Of a stretch of 64,000 bases of DNA, positions 41,521 to 50,556 are shown one piece after another. Both the position numbers and the translations under genes were made by a program. Within the stretch, counting starts at the first letter, position 1. Every line of letters starts with the position of its first letter. Source of the DNA: Vibrio sagamiensis NBRC 104589 (GTDB lineage: Bacteria; Pseudomonadota; Gammaproteobacteria; Enterobacterales; Vibrionaceae); the NCBI RefSeq assembly GCF_007990935.1, contig NZ_BJXJ01000016.1, positions 1-64,000 of the forward strand, written 5' to 3'. The notes beneath the pieces are model-generated. The model worked only from the letters and a program-made list of their open reading frames with translations, did not search any database and was not told where the DNA came from.

Positions 41521-42466
41521 TTTAATTTTTATTCCTATTTCAATTTTTATTTTCAGCGCTCTAAAAAATTAATACGCATGTTAAACAGGCCAGGGTAAAA
41601 TAATTAACATGACCAAACATTTATTTCAACTCTATTTAAAACCAAATTCACATACTTAAATTTCACCCAACATTATAATATAGAGTATAAATTACAAACC
41701 GCAAATAAAATAAGTAAAAACTATAAAAAACTTAACCTCAACAAACTACAGTTTTAAAGTTAAATAGAAAAAACAAAATACATTTGTATTACAAGGATAT
41801 TAAAATACATAAAAGTCAACTTTGCACATTTCAAAGCAATAGATTTAATTCATAATTTTATCGGTAAGAATATCACACTAACACCTATAGTTTGAGGATT
41901 TACATCTATTCTTAAACTGAAATATTAAACCTACTTTTTAAAGGGTTAGAAAAAAGAGAAAAATCAAAAGCACATGAGTCCTACATTTAAAAGAAGTAGT
42001 ATATCGACCAATAATTAAAATTAACTCACTGCCTAACTTTAAATAACTTCATTTAAATGAGCATAGATAAAATAAATACATCCAAATTTTGAACAATAGC
42101 TTTTTACTGTTAAGTAAACAATAAATATAATCCAGATCTATTAATAATAGAAACCTAAGGCAACAATAAAAAGCATAATTATATAATTAAGTAGTTAGTT
42201 ATATAAAATACCTTAATTTAAAAACAATTAACTAAAAAAGCTCATTAAAATTGTAATAAAAGGTAAATAATTACGCTATTACTCTTTATTATGCGACTGG
42301 TTACTGCAAAATAAGCGCTGAATTAGACATTAAAAAAAAAGTGTGTAAATCTTGTTTTATTATTTATATCAATTAAATATTATAAAATAGTGTTTAAAAG
42401 CTATATGGCATTAATTCATTATTTATTCTTTTTGTAGCCGGCCTTACAAGGCTTTGTCACAAGTCA
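41521..42466. other. 1-kb AT-rich gene desert upstream of betB
   Basis: No frame longer than a few dozen codons, with dense A/T runs. It must hold the betB promoter on the minus strand. No betI remnant was recognised. Strong A-tract content suggests bent DNA and possible nucleoid-protein binding. The right end may encode a small RNA on the plus strand (see the next entries). Confidence 0.5.
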
Positions 42467-42512
42467 CCTAGTAGCACTTTTCCTTGCCATCTCCGCTACT
42501 AGGTTTTTTTTT
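42390..42512 (+). ncRNA. Candidate small RNA ending in an orphan terminator
   Basis: A strong plus-strand terminator (42467-42512) has no plus-strand gene upstream for nearly 1 kb. A small GC hairpin (GCCT-TACA-AGGC, about 42441-42452) precedes it, and weak -35/-10-like sequences (TTGTTT at 42352; A/T-rich around 42374-42386) lie further up. The 5' end is a guess. I could not match it to a known Vibrio sRNA; it is not Qrr. Confidence 0.35.
42467..42512 (+). terminator. Rho-independent terminator, plus strand
   Basis: CCTAGTAGC / GCTACTAGG is a perfect 9-bp stem with a 19-nt loop, followed by nine T. It sits just beyond the end of the convergent ppiC gene. Confidence 0.85.
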
Positions 42513-42524
42513 CTGATTTAATGT

Positions 42525-42803
42525 CTAAGTTCTATAAAGAACCTTAACAACATGCCAGCCAAACTTTGTTTTCACTAAATGTGGCGTTAGAACCTCACCT
42601 TGAAAACAAATTTTATCGAATTGCGGCACCATTTGGCCTCGACGGAACTCACCTAAGTCACCGCCTTTTTTACCAGATGGGCAAGTCGAATATTTTTTAG
42701 CCAGAGTTTGAAATTTCGCGCCTTTTTTAAGTTGCTTAATGATGTCTTCTGCTTGTTCTTTATGCTTCACCAGAATATGAAGTGCATGTGCTGTGTTGGC
42801 CAT
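42525..42803 (-). CDS. ppiC: Parvulin-type peptidyl-prolyl isomerase
   Basis: 92 residues, a single cytoplasmic parvulin domain: [16 protein letters not shown], then [27 protein letters not shown] in pieces, then [13 protein letters not shown]. This is the PpiC (Par10) size and sequence. It catalyses cis-trans isomerisation of X-Pro bonds. Monocistronic. Confidence 0.95.
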   Translation of the reverse strand: MANTAHALHILVKHKEQAEDIIKQLKKGAKFQTLAKKYSTCPSGKKGGDLGEFRRGQMVPQFDKICFQGEVLTPHLVKTKFGWHVVKVLYRT

Positions 42804-42890
42804 GATTTATCTCTTGCTTGGTTATATAAGTGCAAGTGTACCGAAATCACCAGATATCGCCAATCTTCGGGTATACGGAGTTTAAAACGC

Positions 42891-42934
42891 AGATAGCCTC
42901 AAGTGACTTACTATAACTTAAGGCTATCTTTATT
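42891..42934. terminator. Strong hairpin between ppiC and hutZ
   Basis: AGATAGCCT-C-AAGT pairs with ACTT-A-AGGCTATCT around an 11-nt loop, followed by TTTATT on the plus strand and GCGTTTT on the minus strand. On the minus strand it would end the hutXZ transcript before ppiC, though the T-run there is weak. Confidence 0.5.
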
Positions 42935-43028
42935 CCATATAAGCTTTTCCATGCAAGCTCAAGATACTTGGGTATAGTGTGACTTGAACAGCTAGCTAAT
43001 TAGATAGGTAAACATTATGTGAGCACTG

Positions 43029-43559
43029 TTACGCTTTTTCTATCTTTTTGTGGCCTTCTTGCAGGTGAACAAAATCAACTAAATCGTCATTTGATACCTG
43101 ATAAGCTTGGCCAAACCCTTTCACATATAAGCCTTTTTCAGCTTTCAGATTGAATAAAACAAAATCTTCTAACTGGCTCAGACCATCTACAACTTCACCA
43201 AAGCGTACCTGCATTTGCCCGATAACTTGATGCCACAACTGAGAGTCTCGCTCGACAACATTAGATACTGCATCGAAAGTCAATCGCTTGCGAGCAAAGA
43301 GCTGGCTCGCAGCTTCTTCATCTTCAATCATCATTAGAGAAACATTAGGATTAACTAGCAAATTTCTCGCATGGCGAGCAATTTGTGATATCAGGATAAA
43401 GTATCCATCTTTATTTTGCACAAAAGGGGCGTAGCTCACATTCGGTCGACCTTCAGAATCAACGGTTGCAAGTTGCAATGTCTGACGCTCTTGGCGGAAT
43501 TCTTTTATTTCTGGCTCTAAACGCCCTTGTAAGCGCTCTTGTTTTACTTGCTGATCCAT
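43029..43559 (-). CDS. hutZ: Haem utilisation protein HutZ (haem-degrading, FMN-binding-like fold)
   Basis: 176 residues with the split-barrel fold pattern of pyridoxamine-phosphate-oxidase-like proteins (LATVDSEGRPNVSYAPFV, then VSLMMIEDEEAA). HutZ cleaves haem and releases iron in Vibrio cholerae. It is preceded by hutX with a 9-bp gap, as in other vibrios, and is the end of the operon. Confidence 0.93.
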   Translation of the reverse strand: MDQQVKQERLQGRLEPEIKEFRQERQTLQLATVDSEGRPNVSYAPFVQNKDGYFILISQIARHARNLLVNPNVSLMMIEDEEAASQLFARKRLTFDAVSNVVERDSQLWHQVIGQMQVRFGEVVDGLSQLEDFVLFNLKAEKGLYVKGFGQAYQVSNDDLVDFVHLQEGHKKIEKA

Positions 43560-43568
43560 CTTTTTACC

Positions 43569-44084
43569 TTAAAGTTTTGTTGTTTTATTAAATTCTGATT
43601 TCATAGCAAGAAATGCTGATACTTGAGATGGAATAAGCTCGCGTTTTTCATTTCTTCCTAAATAAATTTTAAATATGTTACTTCCACATTCAGAAAAGAA
43701 TCCAAAGTAGTGGCTTTCTCTATCCATAAATGGCTTACTGACTAGAGCCACATGCTTCACTTTCTCAAGATTCAAGTGACCATCTAACTGGCCTGGTTTC
43801 GCAATCAAATTGTAATAACCACGAGCAACTTTTCCTTTTGGAATAGGCCCTTTGAATTCAAAGATCGAACCAAACGAATGCATAATTGTCGTCACAGGGC
43901 CAAAATTAGTTAACTGCTCTAAAATACTTTGCGCAAACTCTCCAGATAAAACCGCAACACTATCTTGCGGAAATGCATTCACCACTTCAAATTCAGAAAC
44001 TGAGAGTCTTTCTGCCATGGCTGCAGGTAGTAAACGTGGCTCTTCCACTAATAACTTTGCCACTTGATCTTTAATAGGATTCAT
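43569..44084 (-). CDS. hutX: Haem carrier/utilisation protein HutX
   Basis: 171 residues matching the HutX/ChuX family: an N-terminal short helical part (KDQVAKLLVEEPRLLPAAMA) then a beta-rich haem-binding domain (TTIMHSFGSIFEFKGPIPKG). It transfers haem to HutZ. It is the first gene of its operon and diverges from tonB1. In V. cholerae hutW precedes it; here there is no room for hutW. Confidence 0.9.
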   Translation of the reverse strand: MNPIKDQVAKLLVEEPRLLPAAMAERLSVSEFEVVNAFPQDSVAVLSGEFAQSILEQLTNFGPVTTIMHSFGSIFEFKGPIPKGKVARGYYNLIAKPGQLDGHLNLEKVKHVALVSKPFMDRESHYFGFFSECGSNIFKIYLGRNEKRELIPSQVSAFLAMKSEFNKTTKL

Positions 44085-44288
44085 ATCTTTTCCAATTTTT
44101 CAATTGAGCTGGCCAGTAACATATGAAACTAATCCAGTAAATATGATTGACTCAAAACAATTACATTTACTTTTCAGCTTACAGGTCATTCATCACATTG
44201 GCCAAAATTATCCAAATATGGGGGCTTATCGCTTAAAACACACCCAATAGAGTCGAAATGATAAAATTATAGTCGTGATAATGCAATT

Positions 44289-44307
44289 GATAATTGATAT
44301 CATTTTT
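44289..44307. promoter_or_regulatory. Fur-box-like operator between hutX and tonB1
   Basis: GATAATTGATATCATTTTT is a good fit to the 19-bp Fur consensus, and a second overlapping GATAATGC half-site lies just upstream (44276-44283). It sits about 60 bp before tonB1 in the divergent 284-bp region, where Fur control of both haem operons is expected. Confidence 0.7.
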
Positions 44308-44368
44308 ATTTCAGGTAGTATCTAAAGCATTATTCGATAGAGATAGATTTAATTAATAGAGATTCATT

Positions 44369-45178
44369 GTGAACGTTCGACGATATATCTTGGCAGGTAG
44401 TGCTTCAATTTTGCTTCACAGCCTTTTGCTGTCTGCTTCTGAAAGTACTCAGGAATTTGCGATACCATTAGAAGTATCCAATCCGTCGGTGACACTCAAC
44501 TTAACCGCGATGTTACCCCCTAATGATAGTAAACTTGAACAAAAGACTCTCGAACCAAAAGTGACCACATCGAAAGAGACTGTTCAACGGGAGCAAAGTA
44601 GTGAAGTGACTCCGATGACTGCTGATGCCATCAAAGCAAGCAGTGCTCCTTCAATGATCAAAAAAAAGAAAAAAAGCACTCATGAGGAAAAAGAGCCACA
44701 TGCTAAACAAGAAAAACATATAAAGCAGAACCAAAATTCGCCAACTAAAGAGAATATTGCCCGTACCAATACGCTTCAAAAAAAATCGTATCAAGACCGT
44801 AAAAAAAACACGCAAGAGGCATCACAAGTTGATAATAAATCACAAGTCGACCAGCCAAAAGCCACGGCTCAGTCAAGCGAACCACCTTCACAACCGATAT
44901 TAATAAAAAAAACTAATTTCATTACTAAGCCGGTTCAACCACGCTACCCTCGCTCTGCGCGCAAACGTGGCATTGAAGGAGTTGCTTTGTATGAGATTTG
45001 GCTCGATAAAAACGGCAAGCAAGTAAAGCAAATTTTGATTCAGTCTTCGGGTGCAAAAATACTCGATAGTTCTGCCTTAAAAGCGATAAAACAATGGCAA
45101 TTTTCACCTTATATTTCTGATGGGCAAAGTATTGCACATCGAATTCAAATCCCAGTACGTTTTAGATTGGATGGATAA
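44369..45178 (+). CDS. tonB1: TonB energy-transducing protein (TonB1 type)
   Basis: 269 residues with a GTG start. An N-terminal hydrophobic anchor (RYILAGSASILLHSLLL) is followed by a long Lys/Glu/Gln-rich periplasmic spacer (about 60-185; less Pro-rich than E. coli TonB) and a C-terminal domain with QPRYPRSARKRGIEGVALYE and LKAIKQWQFSPY. It transmits proton-motive force from ExbBD to outer-membrane haem receptors. The stop codon overlaps the exbB start (TAATG). Confidence 0.92.
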   Translation: MNVRRYILAGSASILLHSLLLSASESTQEFAIPLEVSNPSVTLNLTAMLPPNDSKLEQKTLEPKVTTSKETVQREQSSEVTPMTADAIKASSAPSMIKKKKKSTHEEKEPHAKQEKHIKQNQNSPTKENIARTNTLQKKSYQDRKKNTQEASQVDNKSQVDQPKATAQSSEPPSQPILIKKTNFITKPVQPRYPRSARKRGIEGVALYEIWLDKNGKQVKQILIQSSGAKILDSSALKAIKQWQFSPYISDGQSIAHRIQIPVRFRLDG

Positions 45179-45882
45179 TGGAAACACTACAACACATACA
45201 AACCCAATTAGGCCCTATGACTTGGCCTTTACTATTAAGCTCTTTACTGGCCTTAATGATCATTACTGAAAGGCTAATCCATTTTATTCTTAATGTCCGC
45301 TTTGCCAGTACGCAACGTGATATTAAACAACTGCTAAATGGCATTGAGAGAGGTGACAGTGAAGCAATAGAAGCATTAATTGAACAATTTCAGCTTCAAC
45401 GCTCCCTGCAATATCAAGGCGTGGCAATGCTTCTTGCCCACCACACTTTCAAACAGGCATTACGAGAGGACATTGCCAATACTTGGTTACAAGAGAAGCG
45501 ACGTCAACTTCGTTCGGGGCTAAAAGTTCTAAATTTAATTGGTGTTATCAGCCCTTTACTTGGCTTACTTGGCACAGTACTTGGTCTTATTGGTATGTTT
45601 TCAGCCCTTGCTGAAACTACAGGTAATATTATGCCAAATGATTTAGCTGATGGACTAGGGCTTGCAATGCGTACAACTGCTGCGGGTCTTATTATTGCCG
45701 TTCCAGCAATCATAAGCGCTCATCTGTTGGGTATATGGGCAGATCAGATTATTGCCAAGCTCGAGCATCAACTGAATTACACCAACCTTTGGTTAGAAGG
45801 CGCCCGCTTAAACACTTTAGCCACCCAAGGTGCTTGCAAGGAGCAAGTTCACTTTCAGCCAAATGAAGCTGCACCATCATGA
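45178..45882 (+). CDS. exbB1: ExbB proton-channel component
   Basis: 234 residues with three membrane helices: residues about 15-38, then the pair with GVISPLLGLLGTVLGLIGMF (about 122-142) and GLAMRTTAAGLIIAVPAI (about 160-180). It forms the TonB motor with ExbD. It overlaps tonB1 by one base and exbD by four bases. Confidence 0.95.
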   Translation: METLQHIQTQLGPMTWPLLLSSLLALMIITERLIHFILNVRFASTQRDIKQLLNGIERGDSEAIEALIEQFQLQRSLQYQGVAMLLAHHTFKQALREDIANTWLQEKRRQLRSGLKVLNLIGVISPLLGLLGTVLGLIGMFSALAETTGNIMPNDLADGLGLAMRTTAAGLIIAVPAIISAHLLGIWADQIIAKLEHQLNYTNLWLEGARLNTLATQGACKEQVHFQPNEAAPS

Positions 45883-46292
45883 TAAAAGTTACCGAACAGC
45901 AGAACCAATCAAGCTTGAACTTAGATCTAACCCCATTATTAGACATTATTTTTATCGTCATGGTGTTTTTGATGTTAACCGCCGCAGTAAAGCTTGATTC
46001 ATTAGACATAACACTACCAACGGCTGATAACGTCATCGTATCTGAGGTTGATCAAGTTGCTATTACAGTCAATGTTTTAAAAGAAGAACCCTACTGGGCA
46101 ATAGATGGAAAAAAGTACATTGATTGGGAAAACTTTACACTAGCTTTACTAGAAAAGCATAGTACAAATAAAAAGCCCATAATTATTGGGGCGGAAAAAG
46201 ATGCTGAGGTCCAATCTTTAGTTCACCTTTTAAGCTTTTTACAAAAGAACGGTATAGAAGCAACACAACTCCTTACTGAGTCATCCAAATAA
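45879..46292 (+). CDS. exbD1: ExbD proton-channel component
   Basis: 137 residues with one N-terminal membrane helix that contains the essential Asp (LDLTPLLDIIFIVMVFLML) and a periplasmic domain. It overlaps exbB by ATGA. Confidence 0.95.
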   Translation: MIKVTEQQNQSSLNLDLTPLLDIIFIVMVFLMLTAAVKLDSLDITLPTADNVIVSEVDQVAITVNVLKEEPYWAIDGKKYIDWENFTLALLEKHSTNKKPIIIGAEKDAEVQSLVHLLSFLQKNGIEATQLLTESSK

Positions 46293-46356
46293 GATTAATC
46301 CAGTTCAATGTTTGACAAACAAAGTGATAGATAAACCAAGATAGAAGACTAAAGCT

Positions 46357-47220
46357 ATGAAACCAATACTTCCCCCAGCCCTAGTGGCTGCTTTAATATT
46401 GCTTATCTGCACGTTTACTCACGCAGTTAGAGCTGAATCGTTACCACCAAGAATAATAAGCGCAGGCAGTGCGATAACAGAATTACTTATCGCCCTCGAC
46501 GCCAAAAATAATCTGGTTGCGGTTGACTTAACCAGTGAGCAGCCAGAAACTGCGGCACTTCCTAAAATTGGCTATCATCGCCAACTTTCCACTGAGGGAC
46601 TGTTAGCTCTTAATCCAACATTAGTGATTGGCTCAAGCGAAATGGGGCCTAAAAAAGTTTTGGATCAACTTACCTCTGCTGGGGTGAACATCAGAGTCGT
46701 CAATTCAGACTTAACCATTGTTGGCTTGTTACGTCGTATTGATCAAATCGCAAGTCTTTTACAGGTCGAACAGCAGGCTGGCCTCATTAAACAAAAAATT
46801 CAAGAACAGGTAGATAGTCTTTATAAGTTGCACCCTTCTAATAGTGAAAAGAAGAAAGTGCTATTTCTTCTTATTCATGAAGGACGACCAGCAAAAGTTG
46901 CAGGTGCTGATACAACACCTAACACATTAATTGAACTTGCAGGAGGAGCCAACCCTGCTGCAAAGCAGTTATCAAATTATAAACAGCTTTCGAGCGAATC
47001 GATTATTAATTTTCAACCTGATGTTATTCTTGTTAGTGGCCGCAATAACAATGGTTCTTTCGATGTTAATAAGGTTTTGCAAACGATGCCTTTACTAAAA
47101 GCAACGCCTGCCGGTGCAAACCAAGATATTTATGCTGTTGATGGGCATGCACTGATCGGTGGTATTGGCTTAAAAAGCCTCGCAGAAGCTGCACGAATCA
47201 ACAAATTACTTTACCCATAG
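46357..47220 (+). CDS. hutB: Periplasmic haem-binding protein HutB
   Basis: 287 residues with a signal peptide (PPALVAALILLICTFTHAVRA) and a TroA-like fold: PRIISAGSAITELLIALDA near the start and ALIGGIGLKSLAEAARI at the end. It carries haem to the HutCD permease. It begins 64 bp after exbD, in the same direction and presumably the same Fur-controlled transcript. Confidence 0.93.
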   Translation: MKPILPPALVAALILLICTFTHAVRAESLPPRIISAGSAITELLIALDAKNNLVAVDLTSEQPETAALPKIGYHRQLSTEGLLALNPTLVIGSSEMGPKKVLDQLTSAGVNIRVVNSDLTIVGLLRRIDQIASLLQVEQQAGLIKQKIQEQVDSLYKLHPSNSEKKKVLFLLIHEGRPAKVAGADTTPNTLIELAGGANPAAKQLSNYKQLSSESIINFQPDVILVSGRNNNGSFDVNKVLQTMPLLKATPAGANQDIYAVDGHALIGGIGLKSLAEAARINKLLYP

Positions 47221-47228
47221 AGACTATT

Positions 47229-48266
47229 ATGCCGTTAAAGCGATTGCCCTTATCAGTAATGTTACCCATGCTTTGCTTACTTGTATTTACCACGATGATT
47301 GGCTCAATTGCGGTTGGCCCTATGGAAATCAGTATCATAGACAGCTTACGCAGTTTAATCGGTTATCACGATAACCTTGCACCAAACATACAATTAATAA
47401 TTAATGAGATACGCCTACCTCGTACCTTGCTAAGCTTAGTAATCGGAGCCAGCTTAGCTATATGTGGGGTAGTAATGCAAAGCGTATTTCGTAACCCTTT
47501 AGCTGAACCAGGCGTGATTGGTGTATCTGCTGGAGCCATGTTAGGTGGTGCATTGGCAATTATTGTTTTTGCCGATATCAGCCAACATTACCCCTTGATT
47601 ATGAACCTGTTAACTATACCATTTTTTGCTTTTGTTGGTGGAGCATTGACAACGGTCTTAGCCTATAAAATAGGCACCAATCAATTTGGTACTTCGGTGA
47701 CAGGTATGCTTCTGGCAGGTATCGCTATCACAGCATTGTCAGGTGCAGTTATTGGTTATCTAAACTTTATTGCCAACGATCAATCCTTGCGTGATTTTGC
47801 TATGTGGTCTATGGGCTCATTAGCTGGGGCCAATTGGAGTGGCGTAGGACTCGCTACCGCCGTCCTATGCGGTCTATTTTATTATTTTTACAAAGATGCT
47901 CAAGCGCTTAATGCTCTTCTATTGGGTGACTCTGAAGCACGGCATTTAGGTATTGATGTACAAAAACTCAAAAGACGGATGATTTTGCTGTCAGCTGCTG
48001 GCGTTGGGGTGAGCGTAAGCTTGTGTGGCATCATAGGTTTTATTGGATTAGTGATCCCTCACTTCGGCCGAATGCTTATCGGACCAAATCACCGTGCTCT
48101 ACTACCCATTTCAGCTTTTCTTGGTGCCCTATTGTTGACACTAGCAGATATGTCATCACGCATTCTTGTTGCTCCCGCAGAGCTGCCTGTCGGCATTATC
48201 ACTGCTTTGTTTGGTTCTCCATTCTTTATTTACCTATTGTACAAACAGAAAGAGAAAGCATTATGA
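47229..48266 (+). CDS. hutC: Haem ABC transporter permease HutC
   Basis: 345 residues, a FecCD-family permease with about ten membrane helices and the motifs IRLPRTLLSLVIGASLAICGVVMQ and GFIGLVIPHFGRMLIGPNHR. It starts eight bases after the hutB stop and overlaps hutD by four bases (ATGA). Confidence 0.94.
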   Translation: MPLKRLPLSVMLPMLCLLVFTTMIGSIAVGPMEISIIDSLRSLIGYHDNLAPNIQLIINEIRLPRTLLSLVIGASLAICGVVMQSVFRNPLAEPGVIGVSAGAMLGGALAIIVFADISQHYPLIMNLLTIPFFAFVGGALTTVLAYKIGTNQFGTSVTGMLLAGIAITALSGAVIGYLNFIANDQSLRDFAMWSMGSLAGANWSGVGLATAVLCGLFYYFYKDAQALNALLLGDSEARHLGIDVQKLKRRMILLSAAGVGVSVSLCGIIGFIGLVIPHFGRMLIGPNHRALLPISAFLGALLLTLADMSSRILVAPAELPVGIITALFGSPFFIYLLYKQKEKAL

Positions 48267-49048
48267 GTAACACAGCTGTCCTTTCAGGCAGGAACATCTC
48301 TATCCATTTTGGCAAACGTACTATTTTGGATAACATCGATATTGATATTAGAGCAGGTGAAGTGACCTCTCTTTTAGGGCCAAATGGAGCAGGAAAAAGC
48401 ACCTTACTTAAAACACTAAGTGGTGAAATATCTTCCTTATCTCCTATTCAATACTTCGGGCAAGAAAGAAAACAGTGGCTGACTACTACTTTCGCAAAAC
48501 ATGTCGCTTTGCTTCCTCAACACAGTGCGTTGTCTTTTCCTTTTTTAGCTAAAGAGGTCGTAGAACTAGGAACTCTCCCTCTTACAACATCATACAAAGA
48601 AAATTCTGATTTAGCGTTACATTACATGGAAAAAACTGGAGTGTTACATCTTGCTGAACAGCCATACCCTGGACTTTCTGGCGGTGAAAAACAAAGATTA
48701 CACCTCGCAAGAGTACTTGCTCAATTGCATCAAGCCGAGGGAAAACAAATATTAATGCTTGATGAACCTACATCCGCACTCGATATAGCTTGTCAACATC
48801 GTACACTCAGCCTAGTACGAGAGATAGCAGTCAATAATAACGCTGCCGTAGTGATGGTTTTACATGATTTAAATTTAGCGTCTCAATACTCAGATCGAAT
48901 TATTTTATTACACAAGGGCAAAATTCTTTGTGATGACACTCCTTGGAAAGCATTAACCTCTGCCCACATAGAGCAAGCGTATGGTTATCAAGCCATTGTT
49001 GCAAGACACCCAACTCTTAGTTTCCCTCAAGTCCATTCAGCAGCTTAA
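48263..49048 (+). CDS. hutD: Haem ABC transporter ATPase HutD
   Basis: 261 residues from the ATG at 48263, coupled to the hutC stop; the open frame extends upstream but overlaps hutC. Walker A GPNGAGKST (about residue 40), signature LSGGEKQRLHLARV, Walker B ILMLDEPTSALD. Last gene of the tonB1-exbBD-hutBCD operon, followed by a strong terminator. Confidence 0.94.
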   Translation: MSNTAVLSGRNISIHFGKRTILDNIDIDIRAGEVTSLLGPNGAGKSTLLKTLSGEISSLSPIQYFGQERKQWLTTTFAKHVALLPQHSALSFPFLAKEVVELGTLPLTTSYKENSDLALHYMEKTGVLHLAEQPYPGLSGGEKQRLHLARVLAQLHQAEGKQILMLDEPTSALDIACQHRTLSLVREIAVNNNAAVVMVLHDLNLASQYSDRIILLHKGKILCDDTPWKALTSAHIEQAYGYQAIVARHPTLSFPQVHSAA

Positions 49049-49067
49049 ATCAGTAATAATGTAACTA

Positions 49068-49098
49068 AAAAAGTCCCGTATTTAATACGGGACTTTTT
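49068..49098. terminator. Bidirectional terminator after hutD
   Basis: AAAAAGTCCCGTA / TACGGGACTTTTT is a perfect 13-bp stem with a 5-nt loop and T-runs on both strands. It serves hutD and, on the minus strand, the TetR-family gene. Confidence 0.9.
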
Positions 49099-49161
49099 AG
49101 AACTACAAAACAATAAATCTGCAGTTTGCTAAGCCTTTTTAGAACCAGTTCAGCCCAAAGA

Positions 49162-49623
49162 CTACTTACTCATTTGAACCAAAGATCGACCGATTAGCCA
49201 CTCGATCTCTTTGTCACTACCTTCTCCAAATTGACTCTCTGCCATTTTATACAGGCGGTCAATACCATTTGCCGTAAATTCATGGGCACTTTCTGAGGTA
49301 ACAATATGGTGAAAAAGTAAACGTAAGATCGCAAGAAACTCTTTGTTTTCTAAGGCATTAATCCAACTCTGCGAAAATGTCTCTAAACCTTTCTCAAATT
49401 CTAGATGTTCAACAAACATTTTAAAAATACGGCCATCTAATGCCGCAGTAAAGTCTGTTTTCTTTGGAAAGTGGTGACTGATACCAGTACGAGATACACC
49501 TGTTTGCTGGCTCAGTGTTGTATATGACATTTTGTCGTAACCAAGTCTAAGCAATTGGTCAACAACGGCATCCATGATTTTCTGGATAGTGATTTCGGTA
49601 TCTTCTTTGCTACGCTTTGGCAT
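49162..49623 (-). CDS. TetR-family regulator, LuxT/SwrT-like
   Basis: 153 residues from the ATG at 49623 (AAGAG upstream); a longer in-frame start at 49656 lacks support. The N-terminal helix-turn-helix reads YTTLSQQTGVSRTGISHHFPKK. The size, the sequence start MPKRSKEDTEITIQKIM, and the position next to hutBCD match my memory of LuxT/SwrT, the Vibrio regulator of swarming and quorum-sensing-linked genes, whose V. cholerae counterpart also sits beside the hut cluster. Assignment is from memory only. Confidence 0.75.
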   Translation of the reverse strand: MPKRSKEDTEITIQKIMDAVVDQLLRLGYDKMSYTTLSQQTGVSRTGISHHFPKKTDFTAALDGRIFKMFVEHLEFEKGLETFSQSWINALENKEFLAILRLLFHHIVTSESAHEFTANGIDRLYKMAESQFGEGSDKEIEWLIGRSLVQMSK

Positions 49624-50133
49624 ATTTAGGCTCTTCTCTTTGTAAATCCATCTCACTCACATCCATATGACCTACAGAAAAATATCCTTGGTGATACAGT
49701 TTGTGTGTCCCAAAGTGACGTTAGGGACCAAATGGTCATTATATTTAGTTGCGTAATGCATATTCACATTGATGCTTTATGTTTCATTTTACTGACATAG
49801 TTGAAGGCTTAAGCCGCCAACATATGTACAGAATCCTTTACACTTTTTATGCGCATCAAAGTGACTATTCTGTAAAAAATTATGAATGCGGTGATACTCT
49901 TATAAATTGCCTTTCACTTCAACAACTAAACAGAAATCTCTTAAATATATTTGCTAAATGATTTTAAATGTTGATACATATCACACTAAATTCTCGACTG
50001 ACCTCTCATTCTTAGGTTAACACAATGTTAACAGAATAGCATACTGAGTGACTTTTGACCAAGCTTACGCATTTTTCTAGATAGTTAAATAATACCTGCT
50101 AAAATAACCCTACTTTTTATGAGAGGATCCGCA
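49624..50133. promoter_or_regulatory. 510-bp intergenic region upstream of the TetR gene
   Basis: It is divergent between the TetR regulator and the DUF406 gene. It contains GTTAAC-ACAAT-GTTAAC (about 50016-50032), a repeated palindromic hexamer that could be an operator. A 60-codon frame at 49779-49961 has no ribosome site and is probably not a gene. Confidence 0.4.
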
Positions 50134-50433
50134 ATGAGTAAAGAATTAGAGGATAATCAAGTTTGTGATGCTTGTGGTTGTGCTGGAGAAATAGGCTATA
50201 TCATTAAAGAAGGTGATGACGTCGCAACCGTGACGATTTTTGCGGACACACCGTCTTGTCTTGAAATAGAGATCATGAAATATATCGAGGTAGCAAAAAC
50301 CATTTGCCCTGATGTTAAATATCATTTATCTGAGGTAACTTCAGAGTCTAAAACACTCACTGGACAATTTAAGTTTGATGTTAGTGCAGAAAAACTGATT
50401 TTCGAGCTAAAAACTCGTTCTCTTGCCCGTTAA
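50134..50433 (+). CDS. DUF406 (YfcZ/YiiS) family small protein
   Basis: 99 residues from the ATG at 50134 (GAGAGGATC upstream). CDACGCAGEIGYIIKEGDD followed by TVTIFADTPSCLEIEIMKYIEVA matches the DUF406 family, found in single or duplicate copies in enterobacteria and vibrios. The Cys pair near the N-terminus is conserved in the family as I recall it. Function unknown; presumably cytoplasmic. Confidence 0.8.
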   Translation: MSKELEDNQVCDACGCAGEIGYIIKEGDDVATVTIFADTPSCLEIEIMKYIEVAKTICPDVKYHLSEVTSESKTLTGQFKFDVSAEKLIFELKTRSLAR

Positions 50434-50440
50434 ATAGACC

Positions 50441-50469
50441 AAGCAAGTCTTAATTCTCGCGGCTTGCTT
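50441..50469 (+). terminator. Weak terminator after the DUF406 gene
   Basis: AAGCAAG / CTTGCTT is a 7-bp stem with a 15-nt loop, followed by TCTTCTCC, a poor T-run. Confidence 0.45.
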
Positions 50470-50556
50470 TCTTCTCCCTGTCAAAGCCTTTTTGACTTAT
50501 CTCTAGCTTAACGGTTAAGTTACTCTTATATCCTCTTAGTGACTATTATTAAGATC

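Noticed and set aside
41521..42466. Possible remnant of an insertion sequence or betI
   Set aside because: No terminal repeats, transposase fragments or readable BetI residues could be found; only AT-rich sequence.
42455..42475. Qrr-like sRNA core (GTCACCTAG)
   Set aside because: Only a short AGTCACCTAG resembles the Qrr core GGGTCACCTAGCC; the rest of the conserved Qrr region is absent.
49779..49961. 60-codon ORF in the TetR upstream region
   Set aside because: No ribosome site and no recognisable sequence; probably chance.
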